From Amoebidium appalachense (taxonomy: Eukaryota; Ichthyosporea): a DNA stretch of 64,000 bases. This document shows, piece by piece, positions 24,440 through 58,334 of this stretch. How positions within the stretch are numbered: position 1 is the stretch's first letter; each line of letters opens with the position of its first letter. Made by a program: the position numbers and the translations under genes. The DNA lies in assembly GCA_963693365.1 (NCBI GenBank), contig CAVNZM010000009.1, positions 3,596,001 to 3,660,000 on the forward strand. Direction: 5' to 3'. The notes below the pieces were generated by a model. The model had not been told where the DNA came from. It did not search any database and saw nothing but the letters and a program-made list of their open reading frames with translations.

Positions 24440-25100
24440 TGTTAGTACTGCATAACAGTCAAACTCGAGTGTGGATATCTTTGAACACGAGTAGGAGGTT
24501 TCCTCTTTGTCGAAGTACTGTTTGTTGTTTTTTTGACAAATAGTATGTTAAGATAGTCGCAGAAGTTCTTTCTTTTTACAACTTTTTTATTGCGGACTGC
24601 GGCTGAGCTGTCAATGTTAGGCACCTCATAGAATTATGGTCGGATCATTTTTCGAAGCTTCGTGAACATGAATTATTGGCGGCAACTGATCTGAGTGCGA
24701 GCTGATGGCGCTTCAAGCTGAGATTGGTCAGGGCCGGAATCGGATCCCTGACAGGTGCATTGTGGGTCGAAAGACGTAGGGCTACCTTTCCGTATTTCGG
24801 TTTTTTGCAGTTTCCTTATATGGCTAATCGGATCGAACCGGATTCGATCTGGACCAATCATAAATACCCCTTGGCAGAGTTTTCTCGTTACGACACCGTA
24901 CGCGTACACGTAGGGCCGTGACACGACCACTCTCTCTCTTTAATTGTTTAATCATTTAATTAAAACCACGTTCTCTGCACGCGTTTTACACACACACACA
25001 GTGTGTGCACGTGCTCCTGTACATATATCACTGTCTCATATCCATATCGCGATATGTGTACACATATATCACATATCTCATATTCACATATCCCATATCC
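24440..25100. other. Unassigned sequence with CATAT-rich repeat
   Basis: No gene recognised. 25040-25100 is a loose tandem of CATATC/ACATAT words. Confidence 0.4.
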
Positions 25101-25101
25101 T

Positions 25102-25173
25102 GAGGGGGGCGGATAATGGTTAATGTGACGTCATCTTTGATGACGTTGACATTAACCATGTGCCGCGCCCCTC
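25102..25173. ncRNA. 72-bp hairpin, miRNA- or MITE-like
   Basis: GAGGGGGGCGG...ATGGTTAATGT...ACGTCATC, a TTT loop, then GATGACGT...ACATTAACCAT...CCGCGCCCCTC. The arms pair along almost their whole length with a few bulges. It lies 11 bp before a possible RGG exon. Confidence 0.45.
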
Positions 25174-25184
25174 ATTGTACTAAG

Positions 25185-25296
25185 CATGGTGGCCATAGAG
25201 GTGGGTTCGGAGGAGAGCATGGTGGTAGGGGTGGACATGAAGGGCCGTGGTGGGTTTGGTGCTGGTGGTGAGAGAGGCCGAGGGGGGCAGTATTAA
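25185..25296 (+). CDS. Possible last exon of an RGG-box protein, frameshifted
   Basis: After GTACTAAG the sequence reads HGGHRGGFGGEHGGRGGHEG. One base out of frame it then reads RGGFGAGGERGRGGQY and TAA (25294-25296). RGG boxes are typical of RNA-binding proteins. No upstream exon was found, and GGN-rich DNA can give such frames by chance. Confidence 0.25.
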
Positions 25297-25299
25297 ATT

Positions 25300-25978
25300 G
25301 TATAATTATTTGGGACAGAAGCAGAGACACAGTGGTGCAGTGTGAGAACACCACAGACACACAGCAACAAAACACGGAACGATCGGAGCAGTGTACACAA
25401 CAGACATCAATGTTTAGACACGACTAAACTCAATTTATTTCGATCTCGCATATATACTTGAAATTCCTTTAAGTCAAATCCATACATGATTTCCGACCAG
25501 TCGGAAATCAGATCTATGTCTAAAATAACCAATCGAATTAACTGATTATTTCCCGGATATATAGATCCAGAGACACAGGAACGCACACCATAGGTCACAG
25601 CTATAAGAAAGTATTGAGGTGAAAAGTAACGAGAAAAGAGGTGATGTTTCTAACCTATCACCGGCTACAAAGACTCAGACATTTTCTGACGAAGTCTACT
25701 GATTGGATACAGTACGGCAACACACAAAACTAAAGTGGTTGACTAAGCTATGAATCATACATGACCTTGAATGAAGCTAAAGTGTAGCCTATGTGTTTTT
25801 CTACCAATCAAAACATAATGAGTAATATAAATCTACTCAACGTCATATTAGTGAAAAAGAAACATATTCATGTGAAAGAAAACAAGGGAGAAAAGAAAGA
25901 GAAAAGAAAGAAGAAGGAGGAGGAAAGAGAGAAGAAGACGGGACAGAAAACACGAACACGAAAACACAGTTGTAACAG
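25300..25978. other. Unassigned sequence left of the inverted repeat
   Basis: AT-leaning; a purine-rich block 25870-25960 precedes the repeat. No gene supported. Confidence 0.4.
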
Positions 25979-26240
25979 AAGATATTCATGTACATATAAA
26001 CATGTACACGTTTCTCCCTGGGTGGGTGGAAACGTGTACACACATATCAACACACTAACCAGTGATAAAATACACGATTAGAACCTGATCTACTCATTAC
26101 GATTACATGTGTACAGACACATTGGAGATCGATGGGACATTTTTCATAATAGGAGTGTGACATATATACTAAGCACACGAACTGAAACAAAACATAAACT
26201 GAAAAGATCTTACCTAATGTAGATACTACGTACTACAACA
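25979..26240 (+). repeat. Inverted repeat, left copy
   Basis: Alignable over its length with the reverse complement of 30525-30780. Shared words include CATGTACACGT, CGTGTACACACATAT, ATACACGATTA, CGGAGATCGATG/TGGAGATCGATG, GGAGTGTG, GAACTGAAACA, AGATCTTACC and ATACTACGT. It contains its own small palindrome TACACGTTTC...GAAACGTGTA at 26006-26041. Confidence 0.7.
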
Positions 26241-29200
26241 GGCAGGGGGGAAGGGGGGGCCGTGGTGCACCCCCCAGCACGACCGGGCTCCCGGTTATGC
26301 TTTGCGCCAAGGTTATGAAGTCCCCCCTGGCCCTTTCTTTGGTGCATGTTATTTTTGTGGCCGGCAAGGGCACTCTGCTGCATATTGCCGTAGCTACCAA
26401 GGCTATTGAGTTCCGGGGGAGGGGGAAGCTGGGGTCACGGAGGGAGGGGGGGGGGGGGGGGGGGGGATAGTATGATCGGTCCTGTCCCCCAGGTTGCAGA
26501 GAACCTTCACCCTCTCCCCACCCCAGGTTAACTTTCCCTTTGCCCCCTCACCGCCCCGATACGTGTGGGAGCTGGGCATCGTCGTGGGTCCTCAAGACAG
26601 CGTCGAGGTGGTATGGCATGAATGTTTGTGGGGTGATTCTACAAAAGGTATGAATGGTGTGAATGTTTTGTGGTTGGGGGAGGTTCCCCAGCCAAGTGGA
26701 TGGTCTCAGTGTTTCTTGTCCCAACCCGGTGTTTGTTCTAACCACACCGGAGGGGATTTCTGTGCCATTGTTTCCGGAAGGGGGGGGACACACACGAGTA
26801 GAGGGGGAAGGGGGGGGAAGGCACAGACACGTAGAAACACACCACCACAACACACGACGTTTGCAGACACACCTACACCTACACACACACTGGCACCCAC
26901 ACACACACCACCCACACACACCACACCCACCCACACACCACACACACACACTCCACCACCACCCACGTCACATACACACCCCACCCCACCCGAGCAGGCA
27001 CCACAGGTAGGTATGTTGCAAGTAGGTGTCGAGGGTGTGAGTCTTCGTGGGCAGGGTCTGGGTGTGAGTGATGATGTGTTGCTCGAATTGGAGGAGGATT
27101 TAGTTGGGTTTAGCCGGCATTATATAGACGTATGGTTAGCTGATGGTAAGTTGAAGGCTGTTGCTTTGCTCGATGGAGGGGCTCAGGTTAATTATGTGCA
27201 TGCTTCGTTTATTCGTCGTTTTAATCAGGCCGGGGGGGGAGATTCCTATTTTAGATGCTTCTAGCACGGCCTTAGGTAGTGCTAATAATAGTAGTATGTC
27301 TGTTGAAGGTGTTTGTGTGTTGCCGTGTGAGATAGGTGGGGCAGGCTATGCATATTGCTTGTTATGTGGTTAAGGATTTAGCTCAAAGTGTTTTGTTGGG
27401 AGCCCCATTTTTCCGTAGACATGTGAATGCTTTGTTTGAACGTACAAATGTTTTAGAATTGCAGTCCGGCGTTAAAATTAAAACCCACGATGGGCTCGAC
27501 GGTTATCAGTCAGGTGCTAGAACAGTAGCTGAAGTAGTAATCGAGCCTTATCAGTGCTAAACGGTACGTGTCCGAGCCGGCAATCATGTTAGGATAGTGG
27601 ATTTAGGGGTTTTTACTCCGAAAACCCCATTTCAGGAGGTGGCTCAATGGACCCTTAGTAGGGTATGGCCGGAGAAGATGATAGAAATAGACTTAGTGAA
27701 TCAGGGCATTGAGCCCATAGTCATTAGGTCAGGTGTTTCCGTCGGTAGTTTCACTAATGAGATTGGTAGTATAGAGGTCTCTCTTATTACCCAAAAGGAG
27801 GATGCCGGCTCGAAGGGTGACTCAGGAGGAGGGGGAACAACTTTATTTAACGTTAGCCACCAAAATGTCACCCGACACGATGGGGGGGGGGGGGGGACCG
27901 GGACAGCACCGGTCCCACTCCCCCGACCCCCACAAGGAAGGAGGGTCACCCCGGGTGTGAGAATGTGCAGGCAGGGGGGGAGGGTGTTGGTCTAACCCGT
28001 GGATCTGACGGGTTAACCAACACCGTGGGGGGCAGGGTGGCCACAGACCTGGCCCCCCACATACATGCACTAACTCATCAGGAATTGCCCGGGGGCATTG
28101 GTATGCCGGGGGGAGGGGGGGGGTGCTAATGGTGACCGCCTATACTAGTACCCGGAGGTACCCCATACTAACCCCGTGCAGCACCGATGTAATACAGGAG
28201 GTGAAAGGTTAAGTGGCACTCCGGTGAATAAGGATGCATCCACTTGTGATGGGGTAAACCCGGAGTTAGTATTGCCGTTTGGTATGAAGGAGGGGGATTG
28301 GACGGTAGAACAGAAGAAATTATTAGCTAAGTTATTTGATAGGACTCGGTTTGCATTTCTTGCCGATGATAACGAAGAGGGCTTCGTTAAAGGGTTTGAA
28401 ATGCAGATCGACACAGGTGATAATCAGTAGGCCGGTAGTTATGACTAGCTATAGAATGGAGCAGTATAAATTGTCGGATGCGCTAATTATAGTGAATGAT
28501 ATGTTAAAAAAGGGTCATGTGGAGCATAGTTCGAGTCCGTGGAGAAGTCCGGTGCTATTGGTTAAGAAGCCCGACGGGTCTTGGCGTCTAGTGAATGATT
28601 ACAGAGCTCTGAATCGGGTCACTAAGGCAGACCAATGGCCTCTCCCTAACATAGACGAGCAGCTTTCACAGCTGCACCGTGACGGCTATACTCACTTTGC
28701 TAAACTTGATTTAAAAGCAGCCTTTTGGCAGATAAGGCTGGAGGAGAGCAGCAAGGAGAAGACTGCCTTTGCACTGGGTGACCAGCTGTTCCAGTACAAG
28801 GTGGTGCCGATGGGTTTGCTCTCCTCTCCAGCTATGTTGTGCCGGGTAATGTATAAAATTCTCCACCCTCATTTGGATGTATGCCACCCTTATTTGTTTT
28901 AATTAAAGGTAGGTCGTTTGAAGAGTTGGTTAATAATTGTGAAAAGGTATTTCTAGCTTTGGGTGAATCTGGTCTTCGTATTAGTGGTAGCAAGACTGTG
29001 ATTGGTGTGCCGGAGGTTAAGTTTTTAGACGGTCATATCGTTTCTAGTAATGGTCTTTCCCCTGATCCGGAGAAAATCTGGGCCATATTTGAGTGGCCAC
29101 GTCCTCAGACTGTCACTCAAATAAGGCAATTTTTTTGTTTAACTAATGATCTTCGACGAGTCGTTAAATTAAGGATTATAGTATGCTTCAAGTTGCTTTG

Positions 29201-29706
29201 CCGTTAACTAGTCAGACAGGGGGGGAGACGAAGAATAGAAGAGATTGGAGTGATGATGCTGTTTCTGCTTTCGAAAAGCTTAAGTTAGCTTTGCAGTCTT
29301 CGAGTATGCTTGTTCATCCTGATTTTTCGGCCGCGGGGGGGGGGGGGGGGGGGGGGGGGGGGATGTTTAAAGTTCGATGTGATTGCGGGTAAGGTTGCTG
29401 AGGGGGCAGTGTTATATCAAGTGCAGGAGGGGCAGGATATGGTGATTGCTTATGCTAGTCAACGGTTCGTTTAGTAAAAGTGAACGTAGATATAGCAATC
29501 CGGAGAGAGAGTCCCATGCTATCTTTTGAGCAGTCAGCTCACAGGCATGGAGGTATATACTCGCAGGCAGGAGGTCTACACCGACCACACGCCCTGCCTA
29601 GCCATGGCCAGCACCACTCGTCTGGTCAACGAGAGGATGCAGAAGTGGGCCGCGGCTCTCGGTGAGTTCTCCTATAAATCGTTTTATGCCAAGGGTGAAA
29701 CAATGG

Positions 29707-30291
29707 GGGGCGGGTTGGTGCAATGGTAAGATCTCTGCGTGTCAAGCTCAAAGTCGCAGGATCGATCCTGGTTACTTCCGATTTTTCTGCCTCGACGGTC
29801 CACCGGTCTGGCCGCCCCCTAGAAGCCATCACCCCAGACCACGTCAAGCAGCACCACCAATTTGTTATCATCCGGCCGCAAGACATGACGTCATGAACAG
29901 CACCGGCCCTCTGACGTCGACGGCGCGCCGCTTGGGCATCCCAGCCCAACGTTCAAGTGGGAGACCAATCCGAGTCACCGGCCACGGTTCGGGTCAGCGT
30001 CCTGGGCATGGGGTCTTCCCCTTTCAAGTCTTTGTGTTTGTGTATGTGTCCCGGGTCGCTCCCGGCTGGTGTTAAAGTGAGCTGTGCTCACTTCCCCACT
30101 AGCGTTGCTGCGGCTAGAACCGTGGGATAAGGCGTAACTAAAAATAGTGCCAGTTGGGGTCAATCAGAATCCTGACTTATGAGTGTGTATACAGTACGAT
30201 CTGTGTCTAGGCGGAAGACGGTAAGCTCCCCTGAGGCAGTGCCTCGCCGGGAGTGAAACGGGATAAAAAGAAAAGAAAAAAAAAGAAAAAA
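29707..30291 (+). mobile_element. tRNA-derived SINE inserted in pol
   Basis: 585-bp insertion flanked by a 16-bp target duplication AAGGGTGAAACAATGG (29691-29706 and 30292-30307). The head carries a pol III A box TGGTGCAATGG (29716-29726) and B box GATCGATCC (29760-29768) at tRNA-like spacing; the tail is A-rich with interspersed G (30263-30293). Removing it restores continuity of the RNase H-region frame from SFYAKGETM into the next residues VDCDVLSRA. The source tRNA was not identified. The body has a GTGAGCTGTGCTCAC palindrome near 30077-30091. Confidence 0.88.
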
Positions 30292-30390
30292 AAGGGTGAA
30301 ACAATGGTTGACTGTGATGTTCTCTCTCGTGCTGCTTATATTTTGTTTGAAGAAGAGAAGGAGGGGGAGGGGGGGCTAGCGAGAGACGGG

Positions 30391-30426
30391 GGGGGGGGGG
30401 GGGGGGGGAGGGGGGGGGGGGGGGGA
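30391..30426. repeat. Poly-G runs at the end of the pol remnant
   Basis: Two adjacent G runs, 30391-30408 and 30411-30425. Confidence 0.9.
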
Positions 30427-30524
30427 GAGTGAGCAGAAAGGAACAGATGCTGTGTATGTTGATGTGTCTTCTTGGGCTCCGGGGTTGCTTGCTTATAAGT
30501 GTCGGGCAGGGGGGGAGGAGGTAT

Positions 30525-30780
30525 TGTTGTGTGACGTAGTATTTACATATGGTAAGATCTTCTCAGTTTGTGTTATGTTTCAGTTCATATGCTTAGTGTA
30601 AATGCCACACTCCTTCTATGTAAAGTGTAGCATCGATCTCCGATATGCTTGTATACTTGTAATCGTGTTGTATCGGCTTTAATCGTGTATTGTAATATCA
30701 ATTAGATTATTTATATGTGTGTACACGGATCCACCCACTCAGGGAGAGACGTGTACATGTTTGTGTGTACATAAATATCT
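30525..30780 (-). repeat. Inverted repeat, right copy
   Basis: Reverse-complement partner of 25979-26240. Both copies have the end carrying ACTACGT towards the gag-pol remnant and the GTACAT end outward. Confidence 0.7.
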
Positions 30781-31460
30781 CTGGTTATAGTTATACTATT
30801 ACTATCTTGTTTGTTGATCTGTGCTATAGTAGGCCGGTGAGATGTGAAGCAGGTGCACGTGGGACACTTGGGCGAAGAACGCGGTTAGTTAGAGTGCATC
30901 TTTAATAGTGAAGTCGTGTGAGGCCTTGAATCCACTCTATGTGAGAGTCTGAGTGCCAGTTACTCTGTCTCTCAGGCACTTGTATGATAGATCCACACAC
31001 TTGTAAGCGTGGCCCGGCCGCGACATGGTACGTGCGGATCCGTCTTTCATACAGCCTCCACTCACAAGCTTCTTACTTACATACTTGTTGATCAGGTTAG
31101 CACTCTAAACTTTGTTGGGGGCGACGTTTACATTATCGTGCCCACTGCGTTACATATTGTACGTACGTGTGTGTGTTGTGTGTTTTGCGTTGTGTCAATG
31201 TGTGGGTGTTCTAGATCTCTGTGTGTTTGGCAAATACCCTCAAGTGTCATTTGATCAAATTATCAGGAGCAAAAAAATCATGTGCCACAAACAAGTGGCC
31301 ATGGTAGTATGTATTGGCCTTGGGACCGTTGAGTCATCCTCGATTTCAATTAATGAATGTCCCGGCCCAAGCAATCTATGTATCCTAGCTTCCCGTCGCA
31401 GTTCACATGCACCGTGACGATAAAATATATAACAATTGCACCTTCGCATGCGCTTGGAAA
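30781..31460. other. Unassigned sequence right of the inverted repeat
   Basis: No gene or RNA recognised. Confidence 0.4.
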
Positions 31461-31464
31461 CACA

Positions 31465-31569
31465 ACGCGCACACGCACACACACACACACAGTCTGTACA
31501 CACACACACACACGCACACACACACACACGCACACGCACGCACGCACACACACGCACACACGCACACGC

Positions 31570-31604
<35 letters not shown>

Positions 31605-31938
31605 CAGTGACACGTACACCGTGCCCGACACGCGCGCACACACACATGTACACGCAAACGTACAAACATGCACACACACACACACATGCACACACACACA
31701 CACACGCAAACACACACAAACACACACACAAACACACACAAGGCACACACACACAAGATCACACAGAATCACACACGCACACACGCACACACGCGCACGC
31801 ACACGCACACGCCCGACACACCACGCGCGCACACGCCCGCGTACGCAACCACACACGTTCGGAATCCCGTGTACGCGCATGCACACACACGCACCTACAA
31901 CACACGCACGCACCAGCGCACACACACACACGCACACA

Positions 31939-31981
<43 letters not shown>

Positions 31982-31990
31982 ACGCATGTG
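31465..31990. repeat. (CA)n-rich tract of about 525 bp
   Basis: CA dinucleotides with ACGC, ACAA and GATCACAC interruptions. Confidence 0.9.
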
Positions 31991-32494
31991 CATTATCGTG
32001 ACAAACATGCTCACGGCAAGTCCACCTGTAGCATGCACAAGTGACAAGGTGGACGCATGCGCACAAAAAGCATCATGCACGGGTATACATTCCTTAGCCG
32101 AATCTGAGCAGCAACGTGGTTGGCTGGAGATAGCACGATTAAAGTTTGGCATGTAACAGTTGTAGGCATGATATTATAGACTTATAGGTTATTTAAACTT
32201 TAACAAAAACATATAATCTGTGATTTACTGAATTAGTAAGCAGTTGTTGGCCCAAATAAAAGACGTGATTTTACCGAGCTTAGACTGAGATCTACTTTTT
32301 GGAATGCACGGCGCTACAAAGCATAGAAATTCCCCACACTCACGGCGACCGTCGGCGTCTCCCCAGTCAGTGTCATTTTATTTGCTTGAGAGTGTAGGGC
32401 CGCTTTTACTCGTAGACTGAGGGTTTTTGTTTGTAGGGAAACACATACAGTTTGAGGCACGCTGAAAGTGCGAGAAAAGAAGTGAGCATCGAAA
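31991..32494. other. Upstream region of the BTB-pentapeptide gene
   Basis: AT-leaning, no coding sequence. Expected to contain its promoter and 5' UTR; no clear TATA box was chosen. Confidence 0.4.
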
Positions 32495-43956
<11,462 letters not shown>

Positions 43957-44181
43957 ATATAATGAGGCATGCAGGATGTATTTTGGTATATTTTCCGAGA
44001 TATGTGGGGTGGAATTGGAACATGTTTTTGAGACGTGCAGGGTGGAATTTCAGGCTTTCAAGTAGATGTTTGGATGGACAGCAGACATTCACACATGCGC
44101 GCACTAACAGTGTGTGTCTGTCGTACACAGCTGTGTGTCTGTCGTACACAGTGTGTGTCTGTGCGCCCCCGTGCGCGCACG

Positions 44182-44242
<61 letters not shown>

Positions 44243-44909
44243 GCACACACACACCCCATTTTTGGTCACCCGTGTTTCTATATAAAGGCAGGAATACTGT
44301 AACAACTTTGATAATACTCCTGTTGCATCTTGTGTTGTGAGTCTCCTTGATAAAAGAAGTAATGGAGGTACATAATCTACTTGGAAAAGTTGTAGATAAA
44401 TCAACTTTTGGAGTTATATAAATATGCATGGCTGTTATAACAAAAGGGAGCTGTCTGTGTATAAGGGGCATAATAGTTCATTAAGTGAGAAATAGCAGTG
44501 TGGCCCGGCCACCACAATTTGACGTTATACCAGGTAATATGCTTTCTTTCTACTTCCTCTTTGGGTGCCTACGACAAAAAGCCCTTTACGTAATATCTAT
44601 GTTTTCCCAATGCCCCCCTTTTCATTGTTCAGTCTTCCACTCTTCTTTTTCCTTTTTCCTTTTTTTCCTTTTTTTTTTTTTTTTTTTTTTTTTTTTGGTA
44701 GTGTTGGTGGTGGTGATTTTGAAAATGATAGATGAACACAAACTTAATGATGAGTAATAAATGCATCTTTTTTATCTTTTTGTCGTTTCTGGCAGCCAAC
44801 AAATACTCAGTCCATGTCGTCTTGAAAGTGCTGCTCCTTCCCAAAAATGCAATCAATCGACCCCCCCCCCCCCCAACCCAACCCAACCCAACATAATCCC
44901 CCTCCCCCA

Positions 44910-44961
<52 letters not shown>

Positions 44962-45326
44962 CAAAAAAAAAAAAAAAAAAAAAAAAAAAGACGGAAAAAA
45001 GAAAAAAGCACGTATGTACATTTTAAAAAAAATTCAGAGCAAACTGGTCACGGGTGGAAAACACGGCAAACTATATTTGCGCGTGCATGTGTGTATGTCT
45101 GTGTCCGTGTGTTTCCGTGTGTGTGCATGTGTGTGCGCACGTGCACATGCAATTCGGACAGAGGCACAGCGCTGCATGTGTGCGTGGTGAGCACGTGTGT
45201 GCGTGTGTGCGTGTGTGCGAGTGTGTGTAGTGCACGTACGCGTGGTTTTGGTATGGGTATGAAGTCTTCAACGTGCGCGAAACAAGTCACTAATATTTCG
45301 AACAAATAATATATATTAAGCCTTAA
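43957..45326. other. Spacer with (CA)n, poly-C and poly-A
   Basis: (CA)n with a CGCG start at 44173-44247, T run 44669-44695, C run about 44910-44959, A run 44963-44989 and TG-rich 45080-45240. No gene supported. TAATAAA at 44755-44761 could be a polyadenylation signal for the gene ending at 43956, though it is about 800 bp away. Confidence 0.5.
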
Positions 45327-45883
45327 CTAAATGTTGCCAGGCGGCTTAGCCAGTTGCAAATCCTTCAGTTCCTGAAGTGCTTCGGTGCGTTTTTCATCGA
45401 GTTCTGAAGAAGAAACATGAGCCATCAAAAAAAACATCCACGCCCTTCATTCCCCACTGATGAACATTATCACACTAAGTATTCACATGCTGCCACCATC
45501 TATCCCTCTCCTTTTCACTATGTTTCGACGCGGACCCCGGGAGGGCACCATTTCATTCATACTCTTTCCAAAGAGTCAAAACGAGAGTTTTCACGTCATA
45601 ATCTCTTTTCCACTCCACACCCCCAAGCTCCTGAAAACACACGTAAGTAATGGTTAAAGGGTAAACGACGGTAACTTTTTGGGGGGGAGGGGTTCGAGTA
45701 GGTGATGGTGAAAACGTAATATTACGATGGATTTGTTCGCGTACTTGTAGGTGACTTCCCACTTGTCGAATTGTTCGTTTTCGTACAGGTGAATGTCGAA
45801 AATCCCATTTTCTCGTCCGTAGGTACTGAGTTGTGGAAGTCTCGTGCAAGGCGTTTAAGCTGATTCGAAAGGTTGTTGGTCAT
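45327..45883 (-). CDS. Small unrecognised protein, about three exons, frame uncertain
   Basis: Exon 1 45883-45726: MTNNLSNQLKRLARDFHNS, then, shifted one frame, IFDIHLYENEQFDKWEVTYK and a donor GTAATA. Exon 2 45630-45563 after acceptor GTGTTTTCAG: ELGGVEWKRDYDVKTLVLTL, donor GTATGA. Exon 3 45403-45327 after CTTCTTCAG: LDEKRTEALQELKDLQLAKP, then PGNI and TAG. All three read like conserved protein with good acceptors, but the phases do not agree without at least one single-base change. I do not recognise the family. Confidence 0.45.
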
Positions 45884-46433
45884 TTTCAAAGTTTTGAGCT
45901 ACTAAAATTCTTCTGTACATATACATATGATAATGATCAATGACACATAGAAGATATGCACCTTGTGTACTATTAGTTAATATTGCGAATATGGTACACA
46001 GGTGTGGCTGCAGCTGTGTTCTATTTGTGTCAAATAATGATTTCGAGTACTGCTATCATTTTGTCTATATACTGTTTGGGCGCTACATAGTGGGTGTTGG
46101 AAGAACAATTTATAGCCATGCAGGTACATGTGTCTACATTCCGAGGCGCCGGCCTAAACTTGAGTTTTTCGTCTCGGTGTTTCTTTCTTTTGAACTCTTC
46201 TTTTTTCTTTTGCAATACCCCATGAGTTGAAACGACTCGAGGTTCACATACTGTACATCAAGGACACAAGCACCAATTCTGACAGTTGTGCTACGCGTCG
46301 CTGACGTACGTAACCAAGCCGACCGTTATCCCGTCAAAAACACAAGTTCACAAATATCGTGGGCCCAATGTTACACCAACGTGCTCCTGTCACGGGTAAA
46401 ATACTGGCATCGTATGGACATACACACTTACTT

Positions 46434-46489
<56 letters not shown>

Positions 46490-46570
46490 CACCGGGGCCT
46501 AAAGGCAGAAAAGGTCGTATTCGACCATTAGTCTACCCCTTTCACCATTTTCCTCCTGCCTCCTCGACGA

Positions 46571-46602
<32 letters not shown>

Positions 46603-47222
46603 CGCGTGCGTGTGTGTGCGTGTGCATGTGTGTGTGTGACCGTGTAAGCGTATGGTTTGGTGTGCTTTTGTTTTGCCTGGTGTTGTGTATTACACACACG
46701 TGTGGTTTCTATGAAACATTAAGGGTCTTGAAAACACGAGAGGGTGAACGGAGGGTAAGACACACACACCTTCTTTGGCCGTAAACTAATCTCATAGGCT
46801 GACATAGCAATTCATTTATTCTTTCCCATCTTTATGACTGTTACACACACTCTTTATTCCGGCGGCATAAGTGTTGATATTGATCAAATCGTGAAAGCAA
46901 ACAGTGAAGTGCCAGATAGATAATCTCTATTTTGTGGGCCTTTCGAAATGCTCGAACCCTCAGCTCACACCACACATGAACTACTACGCAATTATTGTAT
47001 TCAGTCTATGGTAGTAAACTTCGTGATAAAAAACCAACAAAATAAAAATAGAAGAATTCTAACTCAAACAAAGGCTAAACACGAGCTAATAAACAAAAAT
47101 AATCCAAGCTGCCAACACAAAAAAAAAAAAACCGACCCTTTCTCTTTCCTTTCCCCCCCCCATGTTTCCCCCCCCCAAAAGACAGCGGTACGGAAAAATG
47201 GTCATGATCAATAAAAATCAAA

Positions 47223-47290
<68 letters not shown>

Positions 47291-47630
47291 AAAAAGTTTT
47301 TGTGCATCAACACAAATCTTCGTGCATGCATCTACTCCCCCAAGCATCCGTGCCTGTCCCTGTGTACGTATGTGTGTCTATTCAAGTAATGCATGATACG
47401 GTAAAAGATTCAATCCTCCTTTTTAACCACAGCATCAACACTGTGTATGTTCGTGTCCGTGTGTGCTTGTGCTTGTGTGTGTGCGTGTTTGCGCTGTGTG
47501 TGTGTGTGTGTGGGTGTGGGTGTGCTTGTGCACCTGTTCCTATACTTGTGTCACTCTGTGTGCATGTGTTCCACTCCGTATACACACATGTGCATTAGTA
47601 TCTCATAAGCACACACACACCTCACCCCCC
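45884..47630. other. Spacer with long C runs
   Basis: C run 46437-46485, GT-rich 46570-46640, C run of about 63 bases 47225-47288, TG-rich 47460-47540. No gene or RNA supported. Confidence 0.5.
47225..47288. repeat. Poly-C run of about 63 bases
   Basis: One of the longest pure homopolymers in the window. Confidence 0.95.

Positions 47631-58334
<10,704 letters not shown>

Larger units (their letters stand above)
26262..30478 (+). pseudogene. Ty3-like gag-pol remnant
   Basis: Decayed retroelement. Gag nucleocapsid: CCHC knuckle C-x2-C-x4-H-x4-C at 26347-26388. Protease: ALLDGGAQ at about 27163-27186 (D-G-G instead of the usual D-T-G or D-S-G), continuing in two other frames to 27560. Reverse transcriptase: 28440-29170 with SPVLLVKKPDGSWRLVNDYR, FAKLDLKAAFWQI and VVPMGLLSSP, but no Y-x-D-D box. 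RNase H: about 29180-30340 with GAVLYQVQEG and AYASQRF, split by a SINE. It carries stops (TGA 26407, TAG 28428, TGA 29527) and frameshifts at G runs (about 27228-27239, 27332-27337), and a poly-G insertion at 29336-29362. No integrase was recognised. Not functional as it stands. Confidence 0.85.

Noticed and set aside
29707-29780. Functional tRNA gene
   Set aside because: A and B boxes are present, but the acceptor ends do not pair convincingly and the unit continues 500 bp to an A-rich tail with target duplications; it is a SINE head.
31255-32066. Cys/Val-rich and His/Thr-rich frames
   Set aside because: Produced by (CA)n/(TG)n; no splice sites or non-repeat content.
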